64,000 bases of DNA from assembly GCF_003667545.1 (NCBI RefSeq), contig NZ_RCUV01000018.1:1-64000 (forward strand). Reading direction: 5' to 3'. The first letter of the stretch is position 1, and each line of letters opens with the position of its first letter. A program made the translations under genes and the position numbers. The notes beneath the pieces were generated by a model that worked only from the letters and a program-made list of their open reading frames with translations, made no database searches and was not told the DNA's origin. The DNA is from Mycetocola manganoxydans (GTDB lineage Bacteria > Actinomycetota > Actinomycetes > Actinomycetales > Microbacteriaceae). Positions 18,013 to 26,930 of this stretch are shown here, piece by piece.

Positions 18013-18909
18013 TCAGGCCACCGGGGGCAGTTGCAGGAGCGCCCCCTCCGACCGGCAGGTGTGGGCGGCGATGAGCATCGCATCGTCGATAAGCCGCCCC
18101 CACTCAGCGTCGCCGGCGGGAACCCCCTCGAGAACGAGCGTGCGAACGGCCGCCGCGAGCGTGGCATCCCCCGCTCCCATCGTGTCGATGACCGGCCCGG
18201 GCAGATCCGCGATCGGCCGCGTCACCACTCCGGTCGGGGTGACGACGGATGCTCCGCCCCGGCCGGCCGTCGCCAGGACGTTCGCGGTGCCGGCCTGCCT
18301 CAACCGGTCGACGAGGGTACCCAGCTCGACGCCGTACAGCAGTTCGGCGTCCTCATCGCCGACCTTGCAGAGGAGCGAGGCCGACGCGAGGCGCTCGAAG
18401 TTGGAGACGAACTGGGCGGCGTCGTGGAGCATCCCCGCGCGCGGGTTCGGGTCGATCACGAGTCGCCGCGACGGGTTCGCCACCGCATCTTCGAGGGCTG
18501 CTGACTGCTCGTCATCGTCGAAAGGGAAGCAACTGACGACGACGAGCCTGGCGTCGGCGATCGCGAGCCGTTCCTCATCGCCGAACCCGATCCTGCGCTG
18601 CCTCGCGGCCTGGTTGAAGCTGTAGGTCGGTTCGCCCTCACTGCGGTCGCTCGTCGCGCGCGAAGAGCCGAGGAGCGACGGCGTTGCAATGAGCTCAACG
18701 CCGTACTGGTCGAGGAATTCGCGGATCCGCTCACCATCGGCGTCGTCGCCGACCATGGCGAGGAGCGTGGTCGGAACGCCGAGCCGAGACAGCCCGACAG
18801 CCACGTTGAGCGCGGCGCCGCCGACGAACTCGCGGCTCCCACCGGCATCCCGCAATTCATCGATGAGGGCGTCACCGATCACGACAACCCGTTCGTCTTC
18901 CCTGTGCAT
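18013..18909 (-). CDS. PfkB-family carbohydrate kinase
   Basis: This 298-residue ribokinase-type sugar kinase has the C-terminal PfkB signature DTMGAGDATLAAAV with the catalytic Asp, and the N-terminal glycine pair in GGSREFVGGAALNVA. It phosphorylates a sugar or related alcohol with ATP in the cytoplasm. The start is ATG 18909, with GAGAGGGG just upstream; a longer frame to 18984 would add an unrelated Arg-rich stretch. It is divergent from a LacI-family regulator, its probable controller. Fructokinase or ribokinase activity is plausible but not assigned. Confidence 0.85.
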   Translation of the reverse strand: MHREDERVVVIGDALIDELRDAGGSREFVGGAALNVAVGLSRLGVPTTLLAMVGDDADGERIREFLDQYGVELIATPSLLGSSRATSDRSEGEPTYSFNQAARQRRIGFGDEERLAIADARLVVVSCFPFDDDEQSAALEDAVANPSRRLVIDPNPRAGMLHDAAQFVSNFERLASASLLCKVGDEDAELLYGVELGTLVDRLRQAGTANVLATAGRGGASVVTPTGVVTRPIADLPGPVIDTMGAGDATLAAAVRTLVLEGVPAGDAEWGRLIDDAMLIAAHTCRSEGALLQLPPVA

Positions 18910-19053
18910 GCCTGCCCCTCTCGTCCGGTACCGAGGGTCCCACATCGGGATGCTCCGGCGCCACCGCACTCGAGTCCCTGGCATCTGTGCCTTCGGAGCC
19001 CGGCGCCGTCGCTAAGCTGACTCGAGCACTCACTGGCAGGTCGGAAGGGTCCC

Positions 19054-20070
19054 ATGGCGGGCATCGAAGAGGTTGCACGTCGCGCGGGCGTCTCGACGGC
19101 GACGGTATCGCGGGCATTGAGCGGCCGTGGATACGTGTCCGAGGCGACCAGGGAGAAGGTCACCGCCGCCGCCGCTGCACTCGACTACGTCGTCTCGTCG
19201 AACGCATCGAGCCTCGCCTCCGGCCGCACCAGGAACGTCGGTGTCGTCGTACCGTTCCTCAACCACTGGTTCTTCTCATCGGTGATCGAGGGAGCGGAGA
19301 GCGCGCTCCTCCGCCAGGGATACGACCTCACCCTGTACAACCTCACCGGGGGCGGCGAAGCACGCAAGAGCGTCTTCGACCACTTCCTCCTGCGCCAGCG
19401 CGTGGATGCCGTCATCGCCATCGGCCTCGAACTGACCGAGGCCGAAGTGTCGAGCCTGCACGCGATGGGCAAACCGCTCATCGGTGTCGGTGGACCGATC
19501 CCGGGGGTCCTCAGCCTCACCATGGACGACGTGGCCGTCACCCGGCTCGCCACCGAGCACCTCATCGCACTCGGCCACACTCGTATCGCCCACATCGGCG
19601 GAGGCAAGGAGTTCGACCTCGACTTCCACCTGCCGAGTCATCGTCGCACGGGCTACGAGGACGCACTGCGGGATGCCGGCGCACCGGTCGATCCCGCTCT
19701 CTACCGTCCCGCGGATTTCACCCTGCCCGGCGGCTACGACGCCACAAAACAATTGCTCGGGAGCCCGCACAACCGGCCAACGGCGATCGTCGCCGCGTCC
19801 GACGAGATGGCGATCGGCAGCATCCTCGCCGCTCGCGATCTCGGACTCTCCGTGCCGGGGGACCTGTCGGTCGTCGGGATCGACGACCACCAGCTCGCGT
19901 CGTTCTTCGGGCTGACGACGGTCGCCCAGTTCCCGATCCGGCAGGGAGAGCACGCCGTCGAAGCTCTCATGCACCTGCTCGAACCGGCTCACGGGGAACC
20001 ATCGAGCGCAGACGTGCCACTGCCATACGAACTGATCGTGCGGTCGTCGACGTCGCGCCCGCCTGAGTGA
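19054..20070 (+). CDS. LacI-family transcriptional regulator
   Basis: A 338-residue repressor with an N-terminal helix-turn-helix at about residues 3-25 (EEVARRAGVSTATVSRALSG), then a periplasmic-binding-protein-like effector domain (GVVVPFLNHWFFSSVIEGAE; VVGIDDHQLASFFGLTTV). The start ATG at 19054 has GAAGGG about 6 bases upstream. Its divergent neighbour is the PfkB kinase, the most likely target. It could also be the repressor that reads the LacI-type sites at the maltose locus, but no matching site is visible in its own upstream region, so that is speculation. Confidence 0.9.
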   Translation: MAGIEEVARRAGVSTATVSRALSGRGYVSEATREKVTAAAAALDYVVSSNASSLASGRTRNVGVVVPFLNHWFFSSVIEGAESALLRQGYDLTLYNLTGGGEARKSVFDHFLLRQRVDAVIAIGLELTEAEVSSLHAMGKPLIGVGGPIPGVLSLTMDDVAVTRLATEHLIALGHTRIAHIGGGKEFDLDFHLPSHRRTGYEDALRDAGAPVDPALYRPADFTLPGGYDATKQLLGSPHNRPTAIVAASDEMAIGSILAARDLGLSVPGDLSVVGIDDHQLASFFGLTTVAQFPIRQGEHAVEALMHLLEPAHGEPSSADVPLPYELIVRSSTSRPPE

Positions 20071-20117
20071 AGCTCACCACCCGCCCCTTCCGCCGCGGAA
20101 AGCTCTAGGCTGGAGCC

Positions 20118-20606
20118 ATGGCTGATTCATCGTTTGACGTGGTTTCAAAGGTCGACAAGATGGAGGCGGACAACGCTATCCACCAGGCGCACAAGGAGAT
20201 CGAACAGCGCTACGACTTCAAGGGCACCGGAGCATCCATCGCGGAGTCCGGCGACAAGATCCTCATGAAGGCGAACAGTGAGGAGCGCGTCAAGGCGATC
20301 CTCGACGTCTTCCAGTCGAAGCTCATCAAGCGCGGCATCTCCCTGAAGAGCCTCGACGCCGGTGAGCCGTACGCGAGCGGTAAGGAATACCGCATCGAAG
20401 CGGAGCTCAAGGACGGGATCTCCCAGGAGAACGCGAAGAAGATCAACAAGATCATCCGCGACGAGGGTCCCAAGGGCGTCAAGAGCCAGATCCAGGGCGA
20501 CGAGCTGCGCGTGCAGTCCAAGAGCCGGGACGATCTGCAGTCGGTCATCGCGCTGCTCAAGGGCAAAGATCTCGACCTCGACCTGCAGTTCATCAACTTC
20601 CGCTGA
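20118..20606 (+). CDS. yajQ: YajQ-family nucleotide-binding protein
   Basis: This 162-residue protein (DUF520) has the family start [17 protein letters not shown] and the C-terminal region [17 protein letters not shown], with two ferredoxin-like halves. Members bind nucleotides; a Xanthomonas homologue binds cyclic-di-GMP. Length and sequence are typical. The -10 hexamer TAGGCT ends 6 bases before the ATG, so the mRNA is probably leaderless. Cellular role in actinobacteria is unknown. Confidence 0.93.
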   Translation: MADSSFDVVSKVDKMEADNAIHQAHKEIEQRYDFKGTGASIAESGDKILMKANSEERVKAILDVFQSKLIKRGISLKSLDAGEPYASGKEYRIEAELKDGISQENAKKINKIIRDEGPKGVKSQIQGDELRVQSKSRDDLQSVIALLKGKDLDLDLQFINFR

Positions 20607-20677
20607 TCTCGCGAACATACCGGTAGCTCCCTTACGCCGCTAGGCTTCGCGCAGAAGCGCTAACGGTTGGAGTCCGG

Positions 20678-21592
20678 ATGAGTGTTCTTGTTCTCGGTGC
20701 CGGCCCGGTGGGGTCGACCGCCACCGCGGCGTTTCTCGATCGCGGGACCGATGTTTCCATGGGCACCCGGTCGGGGACCGCAGTTTCGGGCGCCGCCACG
20801 GTGCGCGTCGACGCCTCGGACGCCGATGCGCTGACTCGCGCCGCCGACGGTCACTCGACGATCGTCGTGTGCACCAATCCGCCTTATGCCCGGTGGCGCA
20901 CCGAGTGGCCGCCGATCATCGACGCCGTCGTGCGGGCCGCCCGTGCGACGCACGCGGACATCGTGATGGTCGGGAACCTCTACTCGTACGGAAAAGCGAC
21001 GATGCCGATGACGGAACGCTCACCGGAGCATCCCGCCGACTCGAAGGGCGAGGTGCGGCGCGACCTGTGGTCGACACTGCGCCGGGCGACCGAGCGCGGT
21101 GAGGTGCGCGCCGTCGAGGTGCGGGCGAGCGACTACTTCGGCCCGGGAGCGGGCGCGGACGCGCACCTCGGCACCCGGTTCTTCGAGCCGATACTCGCGG
21201 GCAAACGCTCGGCGGCGATCGGGGATCCCGCGCTGCCCCACAGCTGGGCGTACCTTCCCGACCTCGCGAGCACGCTCGTCGCCGCGGCCGAATACACCGG
21301 GGACTGGGGCCGGATCTGGCACGTGCCTGCCGCCACCGACCTCAGCCGCACCCAGATCTGCCGGCAGGTGAACGACCGCTTCGGCGTTTGGGGCTCGGTC
21401 TCGGCCCTGCCGTCCTGGCTCATCAGGGGAATCGGACTCGCCAGCCCGATGATGCGCGAGGTTGCGGCCTCGAGCTACCAGTTCCGGATGCCGTTTCTCT
21501 CGGATGCAGGAGAAACCGAACGTCAGCTCGGTGTGCGCGCCACGGACTGGAACACAGCGCTCGACGCGACGGTCGCGTCCTACCGCCGGTAG
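20678..21592 (+). CDS. NAD-dependent epimerase/dehydratase-family protein
   Basis: A 304-residue extended SDR-like Rossmann protein. The N-terminus LVLGAGPVGSTATAAFL binds NAD(P); the motif MVGNLYSYGKATMPM replaces the classical YxxxK region, and RASDYFGPGAGADAHLG is typical of the NAD-binding-domain-10 group. Substrate unknown. The ATG has TTGGAG about 6 bases upstream. It ends in a long inverted repeat that separates it from a convergent permease. Confidence 0.75.
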   Translation: MSVLVLGAGPVGSTATAAFLDRGTDVSMGTRSGTAVSGAATVRVDASDADALTRAADGHSTIVVCTNPPYARWRTEWPPIIDAVVRAARATHADIVMVGNLYSYGKATMPMTERSPEHPADSKGEVRRDLWSTLRRATERGEVRAVEVRASDYFGPGAGADAHLGTRFFEPILAGKRSAAIGDPALPHSWAYLPDLASTLVAAAEYTGDWGRIWHVPAATDLSRTQICRQVNDRFGVWGSVSALPSWLIRGIGLASPMMREVAASSYQFRMPFLSDAGETERQLGVRATDWNTALDATVASYRR

Positions 21593-21600
21593 CCCGGCCG

Positions 21601-21658
21601 CGAGTTGCCCACTCTCGCGGGTGTTCGCGCGCCAACACCCGCGAGAGCGGGCAACTCG
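21601..21658. repeat. intergenic long inverted repeat, family A copy 1
   Basis: Arms of 25 bases (21601-21625 and 21634-21658) with a single mismatch and an 8-base loop fill almost the whole gap between convergent genes. The core gagttgcccactctcgcggg recurs at 22986 and, slightly diverged, at 54347. It probably acts as a two-way terminator; the repeat family is the notable part. Confidence 0.92.
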
Positions 21659-21659
21659 A

Positions 21660-22952
21660 TCATGTGGATCCGCGGCGGACGAGCAGGCGGCCCCCGAGGC
21701 CGACGGCGAGCACAGCGATGCCCGCCGCGATGCCGAGCGGAGGGAGGGTCGCGACGAGGAGAAGACATCCCGCCATGCCGAGCACCTGGAGCCACCGCGG
21801 AAAGCGCCGCACCGACCGATCCTGGCCGAACGCGGCGAGGTTGGCGACGAAGTAATACAGCAACACCCCGAACGACGAGAAGGCGATGGCCCCGCGGAGG
21901 TCGGCGACGAGCACGACGCTGATGACGACCGCGCCGAGCAGGAGTTCGGCGCGGTGCGGCACCCGGTAACGCGGATGCACCGCCGCGAGCGGGCGCGGAA
22001 GGTCGCCTTCCCGCGCCATGGCGAGGCTCGTCCTCCCGATGCCCGCGATGAGGGCGAGCAACGCACCGAGCGACGCCGCCGCCGCTCCCACCTGGACCAC
22101 CGGCGCGGTCCAGTCCCAGCCTCCCGCCGTTGCGACGTCGACGAGGGGTGCTGCCGAAACCGCAAGCCGCTGGGGCCCGATCGTGCGCAGCGAGACGACG
22201 GCGACGACGACGTAGATACCGACGACGATCCCGAGGGCGGTGAGGATGGCGCGGGGGATGGTCCGCGCCGGGTCACGTACCTCCTCCCCCATGGTGGCGA
22301 TGCGGGCGTACCCGGCGAACGCGAAGAACAACAGGCCGGCGGACTGCAGGATGCCGTAGAGACCGGCGTCGAGCAGACCGGAGCCGGCCGCCAGCGAGCC
22401 TGCGGTCGCGCCAGCCGACACCGGCAGGTCAGACCCCGGAGGAGCAGACAGCCCGGCAGCGACGACGACCGCGAGAACGAGCAGCGAGGCGACGACGAGC
22501 ATCCGGGTGAGGGAAGCGGTCCTGGTCACACCGACGTAATTGACGGCGACGAGGGCGGCAACGGCGAGTGCGGCGACGGGTTTCTCCCAGCCGGCCGGTG
22601 CGGCGTATGCGGCGAATGTGAGGGCCATGGCGGCGCAGCTCGCGGTCTTGCCGATCACGAAGCTCCACCCGGCCGCGAACCCCCACCACTCGCCGAGTCG
22701 CTCGCGCCCGTACAGGTAGGTGCCGCCGGACGACGGGTACTGGGCGGCGAGCTGGGCCGACGCTGTCGCGTTGCAGTACGCGATGATCGCCGCGAGAACG
22801 AGGCCGACGAGCAGTCCCCAGCCGGCTGCGGCAGCCGCGGGAGCGAACGCCGCGAAGACCCCGGCGCCGATCATCGAGCCGAGGCCGATGACGACGGCGT
22901 CGCCGAGTCTCAGCCGCCGGGAGAGTGAGGGATGTTGTGTCACGGCTCCCAC
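21660..22952 (-). CDS. APC-superfamily amino acid permease
   Basis: This 430-residue membrane protein has about twelve helices and the APC helix-1 motif GLGSMIGAGVFAAF. Conserved helix-6 residues appear in LLFFAFAGYARIATMGEEV. It belongs to the APA/basic amino acid transporter branch by general appearance. The start is taken as GTG 22952; GTG 22943 is also possible, and neither has a well-spaced ribosome-binding site. Inverted repeats bound it on both sides. Substrate not predicted. Confidence 0.82.
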   Translation of the reverse strand: MGAVTQHPSLSRRLRLGDAVVIGLGSMIGAGVFAAFAPAAAAAGWGLLVGLVLAAIIAYCNATASAQLAAQYPSSGGTYLYGRERLGEWWGFAAGWSFVIGKTASCAAMALTFAAYAAPAGWEKPVAALAVAALVAVNYVGVTRTASLTRMLVVASLLVLAVVVAAGLSAPPGSDLPVSAGATAGSLAAGSGLLDAGLYGILQSAGLLFFAFAGYARIATMGEEVRDPARTIPRAILTALGIVVGIYVVVAVVSLRTIGPQRLAVSAAPLVDVATAGGWDWTAPVVQVGAAAASLGALLALIAGIGRTSLAMAREGDLPRPLAAVHPRYRVPHRAELLLGAVVISVVLVADLRGAIAFSSFGVLLYYFVANLAAFGQDRSVRRFPRWLQVLGMAGCLLLVATLPPLGIAAGIAVLAVGLGGRLLVRRGST

Positions 22953-22985
22953 TCAACCAGAGCGAGGTAAACAGCAGGAACTCGT

Positions 22986-23041
22986 GAGTTGCCCACTCTC
23001 GCGGGTGTGCGCGCCGGCACACCCGTGAGAGTGGGCGACTC
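22986..23041. repeat. intergenic long inverted repeat, family A copy 2
   Basis: Imperfect arms built on gagttgcccactctcgcggg and its complement, matching the copy at 21601. It lies between two genes read in the same direction, unlike the other copies. Confidence 0.9.
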
Positions 23042-23052
23042 GTGAGCTCAGG

Positions 23053-24594
23053 TCACACCGGCAGCTCGTCGAGCGCCTCGTCTTCCTTACCGTCGGAGAC
23101 TCCGCGCTCGAGGGTCTGGCCGCGGAAGAAGGCCGGTCGGCGGATCGCCTGGATGATCATGATGACGATGCCCGAGACGATGACGACCATGCCGAGGATG
23201 AAGACGAGGCCGATGCCGGCGATGTTCGATCCCGAACCGTAGTCGGGGTCCATGCTGTCGGTGATCGTCGTGAAGAACAGCACGGCGAGGATGATGCCGC
23301 CGACGAGCGGGAACAGCAGCTGGAAGAAGAAGTTCCGCACCGAGGCGAAGAGCTGCCTCCGGAAGTACCAGACCGTCGCAAACGCGGTGATGCCGTAGTA
23401 GAAGCAGATCATCATGCCGAGCGCCGTAATGGTGTCCCAGAGCACGTCTTCGGAGATGAACCGCATGACCGCGTAGAACGTGGATGCCACGACGCTCGAC
23501 ACGATCGTCGCGTAACCCGGGGTGAGGAACCGCGGGCTGACCGTCGCGAACTTCTTCGGCAGGGCGCCGTAGTGCCCCATCGCGAGGAGGGTGCGGGCGG
23601 GCGACACGAAGGTCGACTGCAGCGACGCCGCGGAGCTCGAGAGCACGGCGATCGACACGAGGATCGCGAGCGGTCCGAGCACCGGTCCGGCGAGGGCGAA
23701 GAACACGTTGCCCTGGATGTCCTCGTTGCCGAGTCCGAACTCTCCCTCGCCGGTGCCGGCGAAGCTGATCGACGCAGTGGCGATGAGCAGGTACAGCACC
23801 ACGATGATGAGCACGGTGAGGGTGGCGGCGCGACCGGGGGTGGACCGTGATCCCTTGGTTTCCTCGTTCATCGTGAGCGTGACATCCCAGCCCCAGAAGA
23901 TGAAGATCGACAGCGAGAGGCCGGCGGCGAAGGAGGAGAACGACTCGACGGCGAACGGGTTGAACCAGTCGAGGCTGATCGGAACCGCGTCGAATGCCGT
24001 GCCGTTGGCGACGTGCACGAAGGCGACGATTCCGAAGAGCAACAGCACGATCACCTGGAACCCGACGAGCACGTACTGGACCTTCTGGGTCGTCTGCATG
24101 TCGCGATACGAGATGGCCGTGGCTCCGAGCATGAAAGCAAGGCAAGTGACGACGTTGATCACCGGGTTCAGTGCCAGGTTCGCGATGTCGGGGTTGTTCA
24201 CGATCTGCGCGAGCATCAGGTAGAAGAAGTCGACCGCGATACCGGCGAGGTTCGAGAGCACGAGAATCGTCGCTGCGATGAGTCCCCAGCCGGCCATCCA
24301 GCCGATCCACGGTCCGAACGCGCGCGTCGCCCAGGTGAACGAGGTCCCGCTGTCGGGCATCGCGCGGTTGAGTTCGCGGTAGCCGAAGGCGACGAGGAGC
24401 ATCGGGATGAACCCGACGAGGATGATGGCAGGCACCTGCAGGCCGACCTCGGAGACGGTCGGGCCGAGTGCCGCCGTCATCGTGTACGCGGGTGCGATGC
24501 AGGAGATCCCGATGACGATGGCGCCGATCAGGCCCACCGAGCCGGCGCTGAGGCCCTTCTTCGAGAGCCCGCGGTCGGATTTCGTTGTGCTCAT
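23053..24594 (-). CDS. APC-superfamily permease, probably amine or GABA uptake
   Basis: A 513-residue permease with about twelve helices and the long C-terminal region typical of this subgroup. It is a clear paralogue of the permease at 38496-40055, sharing YRELNRA-PD-GT-FTW, FVHVANGTA, SLDWFNP and WGWD. The start is ATG 24594, with GAGGA 8 bases upstream, 4 bases after the universal stress gene on the same strand. It sits at the end of the putrescine catabolic run, so uptake of putrescine or GABA is the best inference. Confidence 0.85.
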   Translation of the reverse strand: MSTTKSDRGLSKKGLSAGSVGLIGAIVIGISCIAPAYTMTAALGPTVSEVGLQVPAIILVGFIPMLLVAFGYRELNRAMPDSGTSFTWATRAFGPWIGWMAGWGLIAATILVLSNLAGIAVDFFYLMLAQIVNNPDIANLALNPVINVVTCLAFMLGATAISYRDMQTTQKVQYVLVGFQVIVLLLFGIVAFVHVANGTAFDAVPISLDWFNPFAVESFSSFAAGLSLSIFIFWGWDVTLTMNEETKGSRSTPGRAATLTVLIIVVLYLLIATASISFAGTGEGEFGLGNEDIQGNVFFALAGPVLGPLAILVSIAVLSSSAASLQSTFVSPARTLLAMGHYGALPKKFATVSPRFLTPGYATIVSSVVASTFYAVMRFISEDVLWDTITALGMMICFYYGITAFATVWYFRRQLFASVRNFFFQLLFPLVGGIILAVLFFTTITDSMDPDYGSGSNIAGIGLVFILGMVVIVSGIVIMIIQAIRRPAFFRGQTLERGVSDGKEDEALDELPV

Positions 24595-24598
24595 GATG

Positions 24599-25477
24599 TC
24601 AGTCCTCAAGGGTCAGAACGGAGTCCCGCGGGACGACGATCATCGGGACGGGCAGTTCGCGCAGCATCTTTGCCGCTGTCGTGCCCAGGAAGATGTGGCG
24701 GGGTTTGGCGAGGCGACTCGAGCCGACGAAGAGGACCTCTTCCGGCTCCCAGTCGATCGAGGTGACGGCGTCTTCGACGCGATTTCCGGATGCCGTCAGC
24801 ACGGCGACGTCGATGTCTTTCGGCAGGTGGTCGGCGGCGTAGGCGAGCACCTGTTCCGCGTGCGTCGCCGCGCGTTCCGCGACCTCAGGTGGCGTCGACA
24901 TGTCATCCATGTCGAGGGTGACGAGGGACAGGAGCCGGAGAGGAACGTGAGCCTGGCGCGCGATCAGCACCGCGGCATCCAGCAACTCGCTCGCACCGGC
25001 GCGGGTGCCGATGGCGCAACTGACCCGGGTGATGTCGTTGAGACCGATCGTCGAGCCTGAGCCGCCGGGGGCCAGGGCGACGGGCACGACGGCGGAGTGG
25101 AGGAGCGCACTCGCGACACTGCCGATGGTTGCCCGGCCGAGCAGGCCACCGCGGGCCGCTCCGACGACGATCATCGAGCCCTCGAGATCGCGGCTGACGT
25201 CGAGCAGTCCGCGGGCGAACGACTCCGCGTAGACGATGTGTCCCTCAGACGAGACGTCCCGCGGGACGACCGCCGCGGCATCCCGCAACCAGCCTTGCGC
25301 CGTCTCGTGCAGGAACCGCTCGTAACCCGCGTCCGAGGGAACGAGCGTGGGGCGTGCTTCACTCCTGAGGACGGTGACGATGTCGAGACTCGCCCCCATC
25401 GACCGAGCGAGCCTGACCCCCAGCGCGAGCGCATCCGCGCCGGCGGGGGTGTCGGTGTAACCAACGATGTAACGCAT
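24599..25477 (-). CDS. tandem-domain universal stress protein
   Basis: This 292-residue protein holds two UspA domains. The first ends with the ATP-binding pattern VGAARGGLLGRATIGSVASALL; the second has FVGSSRLAKPRHIFLGTTAAKML. It is cytoplasmic. It lies between putrescine oxidase and a permease, with a 4-base gap to the latter, so it may tune transport or respond to the hydrogen peroxide made by the oxidase; this is inference from position. Confidence 0.9.
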   Translation of the reverse strand: MRYIVGYTDTPAGADALALGVRLARSMGASLDIVTVLRSEARPTLVPSDAGYERFLHETAQGWLRDAAAVVPRDVSSEGHIVYAESFARGLLDVSRDLEGSMIVVGAARGGLLGRATIGSVASALLHSAVVPVALAPGGSGSTIGLNDITRVSCAIGTRAGASELLDAAVLIARQAHVPLRLLSLVTLDMDDMSTPPEVAERAATHAEQVLAYAADHLPKDIDVAVLTASGNRVEDAVTSIDWEPEEVLFVGSSRLAKPRHIFLGTTAAKMLRELPVPMIVVPRDSVLTLED

Positions 25478-25542
25478 AGGCGGTGCTCTCCTTCGAGTCG
25501 GGCGACGGTTCGGGTTGGGGGCGGGTTGGGGGCGGGTTGGGG

Positions 25543-26901
25543 TCAGGCGTCGTGTTTGGCGAGGATCATCGCGGCGGTCTCACGGCCGACACGGATGGCG
25601 CCATCGACGTGCTGGTATCCCTCGGCGGCGAGGTCGCTGCAGGACCAGTGGATCGGCCCGACCGGTGTGCGCTGTTCAGCGCCGTACCGGGCGAGTCCGC
25701 CCATGTCGAAGCTCGCGGCGTACGCACCGCGCGTCCATTCCTCCGAGGCCCAGTCGCTCTCGTAGTACACGACCGGGTGCAGAGCCTGCTCGCCGAAGTA
25801 GTGCGACAGCGACGTGAGAATCGCCTCGCGACGTTCCTCGGGCGACAGGGCGAACATCGCATCGGCCTTCGTGTCGCTCACAAAACCGACGAGGGTGCCA
25901 CGCGGGTCCTCGTGGTTGGTGTTGTCGTACGCCTCGTGCACGATCTCGTACGGGCTGAACGACGTGCCCGAGAGGCCGGCGTCTCGCCAGAACGGGGTCT
26001 CGTAGACCGCGTGCACCTTGATCACGAAACCGAGCGACATGTGCTGGTGCATCTGCTGCTGGCGGCGCGGCAACGGCGGCTGGAAGTCGATGCGAGAGTA
26101 CAGGTTGGGCGGGACGGCGACGATCGCGTGGCGGGCGTGCACCGTCATTCCGTCAGCGGATGCCGTGACCCCGCTGTCGCTCCATTCCAGGCGACGAACC
26201 GGCTGGCCCAGGAACACGTCCTCCCCCAGCTTCTCGGCGAGCAGCAGCGGAACCTGCTGCAGCCCACCGATGACCCGCTTGTCGAGGATGAAGTCGGCGT
26301 CGACGAGGTTCGAGAAGCTCCCCGCGGATGCTGCCATCAGGATCGCCTGCAGCGCACTGAAGGAGTGGGCCGGCTTGGTGATCATGGCCTCGGCGATGAA
26401 AAGCGCGATGTTGTCTCGGGCTTCGATGTCGTCGGTCTGGCTCTCGAGCCACCGAAGCCAGGTCACGGAGTCGAGCTCGTCAGCCATCGGGTGAGCCCAC
26501 GGCTCTTTCGGACCGATCTCGGCGACGAGGGCATCGAGCACGGCGATGAGGCGTTCCATCTCGCGCTGCGTCGACGCCTTCACGGGGAACAGTTCACCGG
26601 TGAACCGGGTCAGTTCTCCGATGGCGTTGATGTACACGCTGTCGCCCTCGCGGTAGCGCGAGTAGGTCTCGAGACCGAGTTCCGCGAGCGTCTCGATGAG
26701 CGCATCCTGATCCGGGGACACCCACTGGCCACCGATCTCGAGCATCGCACCCTCGATGTCGTTTGTCCACAAACGGCCACCGACCCGGTCGCGCGCTTCG
26801 AGCACAGCGACGCTGAGTCCTGCCTTGCGCAGGGCCGTCGCGGCGGTGAGACCGGATGCTCCCGCGCCGATGATGACGACGTCACGTTGAAGTTCGGTCA
26901 C
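25543..26901 (-). CDS. puo: putrescine oxidase (flavin monoamine oxidase family)
   Basis: The 452-residue FAD enzyme begins with the dinucleotide-binding motif VVIIGAGASGLTAA and continues LEARDRVGGRLW and EIGGQWVSPDQDALIE. These, with the YREGDSVYIN and AHPMADELDSV stretches, closely match actinobacterial putrescine oxidase, which turns putrescine into 4-aminobutanal, ammonia and hydrogen peroxide. The C-terminal FAD region is YQHVDGAIRVGRETA. The start is GTG 26901, with GAGGAG about 7 bases upstream; an upstream frame to 27066 overlaps the previous gene and is rejected. It follows the aminobutyraldehyde dehydrogenase gene by 29 bases. Confidence 0.88.
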   Translation of the reverse strand: MTELQRDVVIIGAGASGLTAATALRKAGLSVAVLEARDRVGGRLWTNDIEGAMLEIGGQWVSPDQDALIETLAELGLETYSRYREGDSVYINAIGELTRFTGELFPVKASTQREMERLIAVLDALVAEIGPKEPWAHPMADELDSVTWLRWLESQTDDIEARDNIALFIAEAMITKPAHSFSALQAILMAASAGSFSNLVDADFILDKRVIGGLQQVPLLLAEKLGEDVFLGQPVRRLEWSDSGVTASADGMTVHARHAIVAVPPNLYSRIDFQPPLPRRQQQMHQHMSLGFVIKVHAVYETPFWRDAGLSGTSFSPYEIVHEAYDNTNHEDPRGTLVGFVSDTKADAMFALSPEERREAILTSLSHYFGEQALHPVVYYESDWASEEWTRGAYAASFDMGGLARYGAEQRTPVGPIHWSCSDLAAEGYQHVDGAIRVGRETAAMILAKHDA

Positions 26902-26930
26902 GGGGTTCTCCTCGATTCGGAAGGCAGCGC